Positions 1-5,177 of a DNA stretch of 5,177 nt are shown here, piece by piece (position 1 is the first letter of the stretch; every line of letters starts with the position of its first letter). The DNA comes from Burkholderiales bacterium (GTDB lineage: Bacteria > Pseudomonadota > Gammaproteobacteria > Burkholderiales > Burkholderiaceae_C), in the NCBI GenBank assembly GCA_005793295.1, contig SXSX01000126.1:1-5177 (forward strand), written 5' to 3'. A model generated the notes under the pieces. It was not told where the DNA came from. It searched no databases and saw nothing but the letters and a program-made list of their open reading frames with translations. A program made the translations under genes and the position numbers.

Positions 1-158
1 ACCACATATTCGGCCCCCCGGTACAACTCGGTATGGCCTTTTTGCCGACCAAAGCCTTTGACCTCGGTCACGGTCAAGCCGGAAGCGCCGCATTCAGCGA
101 GCGCTTCTCGGACTTCCTCGAGTTTGAAAGGCTTAATGATGGCAGTGATTTGTTTCAT
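1..158 (-). CDS. glnB: Nitrogen regulatory protein P-II (GlnB), 5' part only
   Basis: This is the N-terminal part of a PII signal transducer, a small cytosolic homotrimer that binds ATP/ADP and 2-oxoglutarate and adjusts nitrogen-metabolism enzymes and regulators. The ATG is at 158-156 and 52 full codons are visible before the window edge; a full PII is about 112 residues, so the gene is cut by the window, not broken. The visible part begins MKQITAIIKPFKLEEVREAL and carries the hallmark segment TEVKGFGRQKGHTELYRGAEY (residues 31-51) in which Tyr51 is the residue uridylylated by GlnD in proteobacteria. The T-loop is cut at its tip, so GlnB and GlnK cannot be separated with certainty; the absence of a visible amtB and the position behind nadE favour GlnB. 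It starts 27 bases after the nadE stop on the same strand with no terminator between, so co-transcription is likely. The ribosome site is weak (GGAT about 7 bases before ATG). Confidence 0.95.
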   Translation of the reverse strand, partial: MKQITAIIKPFKLEEVREALAECGASGLTVTEVKGFGRQKGHTELYRGAEYV

Positions 159-185
159 GAGATATCCAAAGAAAAGACAAAAGGT

Positions 186-1856
186 TCAAGCCCGAAAACG
201 GTTGGTAATAGGATAACGCCAATCTTTGCCAAAACTTCGGGGGCTTAAACGAATTCCAACCGGCGATTGTCGGCGCTTGTATTCGTTAAGTTTAATTAGA
301 CGGGTTACTTTATCCACATCGGCCGCCGAAAAACCCGAGGCCACGATGGCTTCGATGCTTTCATCGTTTTCCATGTAGCGCTCGACAATTGAATCCAGCA
401 CCGCATATTCTGGCAAGCTGTCTTGGTCGGTTTGATCGGCCCGCAGTTCAGCGCTAGGCGCTCGGGTGATGATTCGCTCAGGAATAGGGTTATCGCAGGT
501 CGCATAAGGGTTATTGGCGTTTCGCCATCGCGCCAGCGCAAAAACACGGGTTTTCAAAAGATCTTTGATCACCGCAAAACCACCGGCCATGTCACCATAC
601 AGCGTGCAATACCCGGTTGCCATCTCCGATTTATTACCGGTGGTTAAAACAATGCTGCCAAATTTATTGCTCAATGCCATGAGCAAAGTTCCGCGAATGC
701 GGGCTTGAATGTTTTCTTCGGTAGTGTCTTGCGCACGACCCGAAAAATCTGCTGCCAATGACGCTTTAAAGGCTTCAAACTCAGGCCGAATAGAAATTTC
801 GTCGTAACGCACTCCCATACGCTGCGCCATCTCCCGCGCATCGATCCAACTGATGTCTGCTGTGTAGGGCGAAGGCATCATGACCGTGCGTACCTTGTCT
901 GCCCCGAGCGCGTCAACAGAAACAGCCAAAACCACAGCGGAATCAATCCCGCCTGAGAGCCCCAAAAGAGCCCCTGGAAATCCGTTTTTCCAAATGTAGT
1001 CGCGCACACCCAAAACCAAAGCGTCCCACACATCGGCTTCATAGCTGCGAACCGGCTCAATCGCGCCATGAATATCCGCGCCCTTTGAAGCCAGTTCCAC
1101 CTCAAACAAGGATTCTTTAAAACTAGGGGCACGGGCGGCCACCGCGCCGTCGGCGGATAACGCAAAAGAATGGCCCTCAAAAACCAGTTCGTCTTGACCC
1201 CCCACCAAATGCGCATAGACCAAAGGCAATCCAGTGGCGACACAACGCTCGGCCATCATGGCTTCACGCTCATAGCCTTTCCCCATATGAAACGGGGAGG
1301 CATTGATGACCGCCAAGATATCGGCACCCGCTTCTTTGGCCAACCGCGCCGGCGCTTCAAACCACGCGTCTTCACAAATGAGCAAACCCACCTTGATTTT
1401 GGAGCCTGCCTCACCAGCCTCAAAAACACAAACCCCATTGCCGGGGGTGAAATACCGTCTCTCATCGAACACTTGGTAGTTGGGTAGTTCGCGTTTGGCG
1501 TAAGTGGCTACAACTTGCCCCTCACAAAGAACGCTGGCGCAATTAAACCGCTCCGATACGGAGACCGAAGACGTGCGACTGTCGCCGCCTTGAGGGTGGC
1601 CCACCACCACCGTCATCCCCTTTAACCCTGCGATCTGCTCGGTTAGCGCCTTGAGTGCATCATCACAGGCACGCATAAACGCAGGTCGCAAGTACAAATC
1701 TTCAGCAGCGTAGCCACAGATCGATAGTTCTGGGGTCAGCAGTAAACGCGCACCTTGTGCATACGATTCTTGTGCAGCGTCCCGTATCTTTTGGACGTTG
1801 CCTGCTAAATCGCCTACGATAAAGTTAAGCTGCGCTACACAAATTTTGAGAGTCAT
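186..1856 (-). CDS. nadE: Glutamine-dependent NAD+ synthetase
   Basis: This cytosolic enzyme performs the last step of NAD+ synthesis: nicotinic acid adenine dinucleotide + ATP + glutamine to NAD+ + AMP + PPi + glutamate. The 556-residue protein has the usual two-domain form. The N-terminal nitrilase-type glutaminase (about 1-265) shows the Glu-Lys-Cys triad: E43 in TPELSICGY, K121 in AKRELPNYQ, and C161 in LLICEDAW. The C-terminal adenylating domain (about 270-556) shows the ATP pyrophosphatase P-loop SGGIDS at 301-306, ENIQARIRGTLLMALSN at 381-397, TTGNKSEMATGYCTLYGD at 405-422, APSAELR at 466-472 and the C-terminal KDWRYPITNRFR. Length and motif order are normal for the long, glutamine-using form, so ammonia can be supplied from glutamine by an internal tunnel as known for the family. 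The ATG at 1856 begins MTLKICVAQLN, the expected start of the nitrilase fold. It heads a likely operon with glnB. No damage is seen. Confidence 0.97.
   Translation of the reverse strand: MTLKICVAQLNFIVGDLAGNVQKIRDAAQESYAQGARLLLTPELSICGYAAEDLYLRPAFMRACDDALKALTEQIAGLKGMTVVVGHPQGGDSRTSSVSVSERFNCASVLCEGQVVATYAKRELPNYQVFDERRYFTPGNGVCVFEAGEAGSKIKVGLLICEDAWFEAPARLAKEAGADILAVINASPFHMGKGYEREAMMAERCVATGLPLVYAHLVGGQDELVFEGHSFALSADGAVAARAPSFKESLFEVELASKGADIHGAIEPVRSYEADVWDALVLGVRDYIWKNGFPGALLGLSGGIDSAVVLAVSVDALGADKVRTVMMPSPYTADISWIDAREMAQRMGVRYDEISIRPEFEAFKASLAADFSGRAQDTTEENIQARIRGTLLMALSNKFGSIVLTTGNKSEMATGYCTLYGDMAGGFAVIKDLLKTRVFALARWRNANNPYATCDNPIPERIITRAPSAELRADQTDQDSLPEYAVLDSIVERYMENDESIEAIVASGFSAADVDKVTRLIKLNEYKRRQSPVGIRLSPRSFGKDWRYPITNRFRA
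205..232 (-). promoter_or_regulatory. Possible internal promoter for glnB inside the 3' end of nadE
   Basis: Read on the minus strand, TTGGCA (232-227) is followed after 16 bases by TATTAC (210-205), which fits a sigma-70 pattern at five of six and four of six positions. Transcription would begin near 198 and give glnB a leader of roughly 40 bases. The segment also encodes the conserved end of NadE, so the match may be chance. Confidence 0.22.
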
Positions 1857-1926
1857 GAACCGAAAACTATGGATAAAGAAAAGTTAAGCGCCCTGCAAAG
1901 CTTCGCAAAGGAAATATCCCTCAGCT
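1857..1926. promoter_or_regulatory. Divergent spacer between nadE and the COG3146-type gene
   Basis: These 70 bases separate the nadE start from the start of the plus-strand gene and must hold, or lie beside, the starts of transcription for both. I see no convincing -35/-10 pair in either direction. The spacer contains an imperfect palindrome GCAAAGCTTCGC (1895-1906; one mismatched pair) that also forms a direct repeat GCAAAG at 1895-1900 and 1905-1910, and an AAGGAA at 1908-1913 that is the only purine-rich ribosome-site candidate for the plus-strand gene. Confidence 0.4.
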
Positions 1927-3117
1927 ATGCCTGCAATTGATTATGTCACTCGGGTCGTCGAATCGATCCAAGATGTGAACCCACAGGCTTGGGATGCCTT
2001 GGTTCAGGCGCGCCCCGATCCCAGCCCCTTCCTTGAACACGCCTACCTTGCAGCCATGCAAACCAGTGGCAGTGCCTGCCAAGCCACCGGTTGGGCGCCG
2101 CATTTTTTGCTGCTGGAAAACGCAGGGGAACTTGTTGCAGCTTGCCCCATGTACTTGAAAGATCACTCCTACGGAGAATACGTCTTTGACTGGGCCTGGG
2201 CCAACGCCTACCAACAGCACGGCTTGGCGTATTACCCCAAAGCCTTGGTCGCCGTGCCATTTACACCCGTGCCGGGAGCCCGACTGCTTGCCAAAAACCA
2301 TGCTGCTCGAACAGCTCTCATTCAGAAACTCCTGTCCTGGTGCGCAGACCATCAGCTGTCTTCTTTGCATTTGTTATTTTTGTCACCCACCGATGCCAGG
2401 GCTTGCGAAGAAGCCGGTCTCATGCTGCGCGATACGGTTCAGTTCCATTGGGAAAATAGCCTCATTCCTTACTCTGACTTTGATTCTTTTTTAACGACTT
2501 TAAATCAGGAGAAAAGAAAAAAAATCCGCCAAGAACGCCGCAAAGTCGCAGACGCAGGGGTTCAATTTCGCTGGCGTCAAGGCGCCGACATCAGTACCGC
2601 AGATTGGGACTTTTTTTACCGCTGCTATGAGCGCACGTATTTAGAGCACGGTAACGCCCCGTATCTAAGCCGTGACTTCTTCGAACAAATGCAAAGCAAC
2701 ATGGCCGGTAACTGGTTGCTCTTTGTCGCCGAGCGCAATCAGCAACCCATTGCCTGCAGCTTGATTGCCTTGTCGGATGGATCTCAAGAAGGGGAGCCAA
2801 GCCACCCTAAGGTCGCCTATGGCCGTTACTGGGGCGCACTTGAGCGGGTTGATTGCTTGCACTTTGAAGCCTGCTATTACCAGCCATTGCAATGGTGTAT
2901 TAATCAGGGCTACCAGCGCTTTGAAGGCGGGGCGCAGGGGGAGCACAAAATGGCCCGCGCCCTGCTTCCGATCAAAACGCAGAGTGCCCACTGGCTGGCG
3001 CACCCGTCATTTTCAGACGCAGTTGCTCGCTTTTTAGAACGCGAGCAAGAAGGCGTCGGAAATTACCTTGAAGACTTAGCCCAACGAACGCCTTTTAAGA
3101 CGGCCAACCTTCCTTAG
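1927..3117 (+). CDS. FemAB-like / GNAT-fold protein of COG3146 (DUF482) type, function unknown
   Basis: A complete 396-residue protein without signal peptide or membrane segment. It resembles the COG3146 family (Pfam FemAB_like, formerly DUF482), often annotated as GNAT-family N-acyltransferase or 'peptidoglycan biosynthesis' protein; no substrate is established. Family-like features visible are an N-terminal WDAL (22-25) and PFLEHAYLAAMQTSG (34-48), GWAPHFLLL (55-63), YLKDHSYGEYVFDWAWANAY (76-95), YYPKALVAVPFTPVPGARLL (102-121), a strongly basic KRKKIRQERRK (196-206) and a C-terminal FEGGAQGEHKMARALLP (332-348). FemAB relatives transfer aminoacyl groups from tRNA to peptidoglycan precursors, but this role is not shown here. 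ATG 1927 is the only usable start: an in-frame TAA lies at 1885-1887 and no start codon lies between. The nearest Shine-Dalgarno-like AAGGAA ends 13 bases before it, an unusually long gap. An 8-A run at 2517-2524 keeps frame. The gene is divergent from nadE and convergent with ppa. Confidence 0.88.
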   Translation: MPAIDYVTRVVESIQDVNPQAWDALVQARPDPSPFLEHAYLAAMQTSGSACQATGWAPHFLLLENAGELVAACPMYLKDHSYGEYVFDWAWANAYQQHGLAYYPKALVAVPFTPVPGARLLAKNHAARTALIQKLLSWCADHQLSSLHLLFLSPTDARACEEAGLMLRDTVQFHWENSLIPYSDFDSFLTTLNQEKRKKIRQERRKVADAGVQFRWRQGADISTADWDFFYRCYERTYLEHGNAPYLSRDFFEQMQSNMAGNWLLFVAERNQQPIACSLIALSDGSQEGEPSHPKVAYGRYWGALERVDCLHFEACYYQPLQWCINQGYQRFEGGAQGEHKMARALLPIKTQSAHWLAHPSFSDAVARFLEREQEGVGNYLEDLAQRTPFKTANLP

Positions 3118-3120
3118 GAA
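3110..3120. other. Small palindrome centred on the overlapping stop codons
   Basis: TTCC-TTA-GGAA at 3110-3120 is a 4-bp stem with a 3-base loop. The plus-strand stop TAG (3115-3117) and the minus-strand stop TAA (3116-3114) lie inside it. A T-rich tract follows on the plus strand (3121-3130), so it could act as a weak terminator for the upstream plus-strand gene, but the stem is too short and AT-rich to call one. Confidence 0.25.
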
Positions 3121-3650
3121 TTTTCCTTTTGGTAATTGGCAATGCCGTCCATGATTTCTTTCTGAGCCGACTCAGGGCCTTCCCAACCCAAAATCTTGAC
3201 CCATTTCCCATCTTCGAGATCTTTGTAGTGCTCAAAGAAATGGGAAATCGTTTTAAGGCGCAGCGGGTTTAAGTCTTCGGGCTTTTGCCATTGGGTGTAA
3301 AGCGAAAGAATTTTTTCCACAGGGACGGCCAATACTTTTCCGTCTTGACCCGCCTCGTCTTCCATTTTTAAAATTCCGATCGCCCGGCACGTTACGACCA
3401 CGCCAGGGATTAAGGGAACCGGGGTGATTACCAAGACATCCACCGGATCTCCATCACCAGAAATGGTTTTGGGCACATAACCGTAATTGGTCGGGTAATG
3501 CATGGCCGTACTCATGAAGCGGTCCACAAAAATGGCGCCCGTGGCTTTATCGACTTCATATTTCACCGGATCGGCGTTCATGGGAATCTCAATAATGACG
3601 TTGAAGGCGTGTGGAACTTTGCTTCCAGGGGTGACATTGTCTAGGGACAT
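3114..3650 (-). CDS. ppa: Inorganic pyrophosphatase, soluble family I
   Basis: This cytosolic Mg2+-dependent enzyme hydrolyses pyrophosphate to two phosphates, pulling biosynthetic reactions such as NAD+, nucleic acid and aminoacyl-tRNA synthesis forward. The 178-residue length matches bacterial hexameric family I enzymes (E. coli 175-176). The active-site residues align with E. coli Ppa at a +1 offset: E21, K30, R44, Y56, the signature DGDPVDV at 66-72 with D66, D68 and D71, then D98, D103 and K104 in EDEAGQDGK, and Y142-K143 in HYKDLEDGKW. All metal and phosphate ligands are present. ATG 3650 gives the expected N-terminus (PGSKVPHAFNVIIEIP) and has AAGAG 6 bases upstream. Its stop overlaps the stop of the convergent gene by four bases. 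It is divergent from hppA, across a spacer with a credible promoter for ppa. Confidence 0.97.
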   Translation of the reverse strand: MSLDNVTPGSKVPHAFNVIIEIPMNADPVKYEVDKATGAIFVDRFMSTAMHYPTNYGYVPKTISGDGDPVDVLVITPVPLIPGVVVTCRAIGILKMEDEAGQDGKVLAVPVEKILSLYTQWQKPEDLNPLRLKTISHFFEHYKDLEDGKWVKILGWEGPESAQKEIMDGIANYQKENS

Positions 3651-3698
3651 GAAAAACTCTTTGCTAAAAGTAAGGGTGGGAACATAGGATTAACCCTG

Positions 3699-3726
3699 AT
3701 TTTACTGACTTGGCACTTGCGTTCAA
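3699..3726 (-). promoter_or_regulatory. Candidate sigma-70 promoter for ppa
   Basis: On the minus strand TTGAAC (3726-3721) is followed, after a 16-base spacer, by TAAAAT (3704-3699). The -35 matches TTGACA at four of six positions and the -10 matches TATAAT at five of six. Transcription would start near 3692, giving ppa a leader of about 40 bases. It is the best promoter-like pair I found in the spacer. Confidence 0.5.
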
Positions 3727-3795
3727 CCTGAATCACGCGCTTTTGCGGCTACATTTCGACTGTTGGCCAATCAACTCCGGGTAGTTTTGAGGTTC

Positions 3796-3843
3796 GGGGC
3801 ACTGAGGAAGCAACGCAGCGGGGGCGTCGCTAGCGTTGCCCCC
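3796..3843 (+). promoter_or_regulatory. Predicted structured leader upstream of hppA
   Basis: Several complementary segments lie 35-82 bases before the hppA ATG. CAACGCAGCG (3811-3820) can pair with CGCT-GCGTTG (3828-3831 and 3833-3838), giving a 10-bp stem with one bulged A at 3832 and a 7-base loop. An outer helix GGGGCA (3796-3801) with TGCCCC (3837-3842) can close it if the two basal pairs open. A competing helix GGGGGC (3820-3825) with GCCCCC (3838-3843) excludes the first stem. No T-run follows, so it is not a classic terminator. It could be a leader RNA element, a protein-binding DNA site or chance. No known riboswitch class was recognised. Confidence 0.35.
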
Positions 3844-3877
3844 TTCTTCGTCAAACAACCAAAAGAGAGATTTTTCT

Positions 3878-5177
3878 ATGACAGGCAACTCAGCATTGAT
3901 TCTCGCGCTGGGCTGTGGTTTGATCGCCGTGATTTACGGTGTTTGGGCACGCAGCTGGATTCTTTCCCAAGACGCGGGTAACGCCCGGATGCAAGAAATT
4001 GCGGCCGCTATTCAAACCGGAGCCGCCGCTTACCTATCCCGCCAATACAAAACCATTTCCATAGTGGGTGTGGTTTTGGCTATATTGATCGCCCTTTTTC
4101 TCGACCCCTTAAGCGCCATTGGCTTTGTTGTAGGTGCGGTGCTTTCAGGTGCCTGCGGCTTTATCGGAATGAACGTTTCAGTTCGCGCTAACGTACGAAC
4201 CGCTCAAGCCGCAACCCATGGCATCGGCCCTGCTCTGGACGTCGCATTCCGTGGCGGTGCCATCACCGGCATGTTGGTGGTCGGTTTAGGCCTTTTAGGC
4301 GTCACCGGCTTTTACTGGTACTTGGTACCAGACGGCGCAGTGACCGCAGCCAAACTCAACCCTTTGATTGGTTTTGCATTTGGCTCTTCCCTGATTTCTA
4401 TCTTTGCCCGCTTGGGCGGTGGAATTTTCACCAAAGGTGCAGACGTAGGCGCTGACTTGGTCGGTAAAGTAGAAGCCGGAATCCCCGAGGACGACCCCCG
4501 CAACCCTGCGGTGATCGCTGACAATGTGGGCGACAACGTGGGCGACTGCGCTGGTATGGCTGCTGACTTGTTTGAAACCTATGCGGTGACTTTGATTGCC
4601 ACCATGGTGCTCGGAACCTTGCTAGTGTCTGCCGGAGGAGCCAGTCTTGTGCTCTACCCCTTGGCGCTCGGCGCCGTCTCCATCGTTGCATCCATCATCG
4701 GATGTTTCTTTGTCAAAGCCTCTCCAGACATGAAAAACGTAATGCCAGCGCTCTACAAAGGTCTGGCAGTCGCAGGCGGCTTGTCCTTGATTGCTTTTTA
4801 CTTTGTGACGCAAAGCATGATTGCTGACAATGCGCTGGGCGGAACGGGCGCAGCGGCAAAGTTGTTTAGCGCATGTGCCGTGGGCTTGGTCTTAACCGCG
4901 GCTTTGGTTTGGATTACCGAGTACTACACCGGAACGCAATACGCTCCGGTTCAGCACATCGCCGAGGCCTCCACCACCGGCCACGGAACCAACATCATCG
5001 CCGGTCTGGGCGTGTCTATGCGTTCGACTGCATGGCCTGTGTTGTTTGTCTGCCTCGCCATTTGGACCGCCTTTCATCAAGCCGGTCTTTACGGAATTGC
5101 CATAGCTGCAACCTCCATGCTCAGCATGGCAGGTATTGTTGTGGCATTGGACGCCTACGGCCCCATTACCGACAACG
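3878..5177 (+). CDS. hppA: Membrane-bound ion-translocating pyrophosphatase, 5' part (433 residues)
   Basis: This integral inner-membrane pump couples PPi hydrolysis to proton (or in some subfamilies sodium) export. The window holds 433 codons of a protein usually around 660-700 residues; the frame is open to the edge. Segment 5-25 is the first transmembrane helix, and further hydrophobic helices are visible near 62-100, 127-150, 163-178, 233-279, 291-312, 328-348 and 385-425. The PPi-binding motifs are intact: DVGADLVGKVE at 189-199, DDPRNPA at 205-211, and DNVGDNVGDCAGMAADLFET at 215-234, followed by EYYTGTQYAPVQ at 348-359 and DAYGPITDN at the edge. The Cys in GDCAGMAADLFETY resembles K+-independent proton-pumping enzymes such as that of Rhodospirillum rubrum, whereas K+-dependent forms usually carry GDVAGMGADLFES. 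The deciding Lys/Ala site lies beyond the window. ATG 3878 follows AGAGAGA with 7 bases between, and fits the first helix. Confidence 0.96.
   Translation, partial: MTGNSALILALGCGLIAVIYGVWARSWILSQDAGNARMQEIAAAIQTGAAAYLSRQYKTISIVGVVLAILIALFLDPLSAIGFVVGAVLSGACGFIGMNVSVRANVRTAQAATHGIGPALDVAFRGGAITGMLVVGLGLLGVTGFYWYLVPDGAVTAAKLNPLIGFAFGSSLISIFARLGGGIFTKGADVGADLVGKVEAGIPEDDPRNPAVIADNVGDNVGDCAGMAADLFETYAVTLIATMVLGTLLVSAGGASLVLYPLALGAVSIVASIIGCFFVKASPDMKNVMPALYKGLAVAGGLSLIAFYFVTQSMIADNALGGTGAAAKLFSACAVGLVLTAALVWITEYYTGTQYAPVQHIAEASTTGHGTNIIAGLGVSMRSTAWPVLFVCLAIWTAFHQAGLYGIAIAATSMLSMAGIVVALDAYGPITDN

Noticed and set aside
878..1487. Open frames of 105 and 121 codons across nadE
   Set aside because: They lie in other frames of a gene whose every motif is intact; they are by-products of its base composition.
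1921..2370. 149-codon minus-strand open frame opposite the COG3146-type gene
   Set aside because: It is fully antisense to a gene with recognisable conserved blocks, its translation has no family-like motifs, and it has no ribosome site of note.
3673..3697. AGGGT...ACCCT inverted repeat in the ppa leader
   Set aside because: Only a 5-bp stem with a 15-base loop and no neighbouring terminator or operator feature.
3711..3727. Sigma-54-like TGGCAC in the ppa-hppA spacer
   Set aside because: TGGCAC at 3711-3716 matches the -24 element, but at the required spacing the -12 element reads TTCAA and lacks the nearly invariant GC.
3791..3843. Resemblance of GAGGAAGCAACGC to a SAH-type riboswitch
   Set aside because: Only a few bases resemble it; the conserved CAGGCUCG strand and pseudoknot partner are missing, and hppA is not an S-adenosylhomocysteine recycling gene.
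3763..3981. 72-codon plus-strand open frame entering hppA
   Set aside because: It runs through the predicted leader structure and out of frame into the first hppA helix; composition is arginine-rich noise and no ribosome site supports it.
1..5177. Mobile elements, CRISPR arrays, defence or other accessory systems
   Set aside because: No repeats, transposase or nuclease motifs, integration sites or composition shifts were seen; all five genes are housekeeping or widespread.

Overview
The window reads as an ordinary, densely packed chromosomal segment of a Gram-negative bacterium, most likely a betaproteobacterium of the order Burkholderiales. This rests on the close family match of all five proteins, the nadE-glnB arrangement, and an unclassified COG3146-type acyltransferase beside a soluble and a membrane pyrophosphatase. 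Genus cannot be named from this sequence. No mobile element, CRISPR array, rRNA or tRNA was seen, and no stretch longer than about 230 bases lacks a gene.

Layout: (1) Positions 1-1856, minus strand: nadE (glutamine-dependent NAD+ synthetase, complete) followed 27 bases downstream by glnB (PII signalling protein; only the first 52 residues lie in the window, ending just past the Tyr51 uridylylation site). (2) 1857-1926: a 70-base divergent spacer. (3) 1927-3117, plus strand: a complete 396-residue FemAB-like/GNAT-fold protein of the COG3146 (DUF482) type, function unknown. (4) 3114-3650, minus strand: ppa, soluble family I inorganic pyrophosphatase; its stop codon overlaps the stop codon of the preceding convergent gene. 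(5) 3651-3877: a 227-base divergent spacer with a plausible ppa promoter and a predicted RNA fold upstream of hppA. (6) 3878-end, plus strand: hppA, a membrane ion-pumping pyrophosphatase, cut by the window end after 433 residues.

How the genes fit together: NadE uses ATP and glutamine and releases AMP and pyrophosphate. PII reports nitrogen/carbon/energy status and is known in some proteobacteria to act on glutamine-dependent NadE. Ppa and HppA are two alternative fates for pyrophosphate, heat-releasing hydrolysis in the cytosol or hydrolysis coupled to ion pumping. The shared PPi/nitrogen theme is inference from gene content. I did not find an undescribed system. The most useful leads are the predicted hppA leader structure, the choice between Ppa and HppA, the unassigned COG3146 protein, and the possible PII-NadE regulatory pair.
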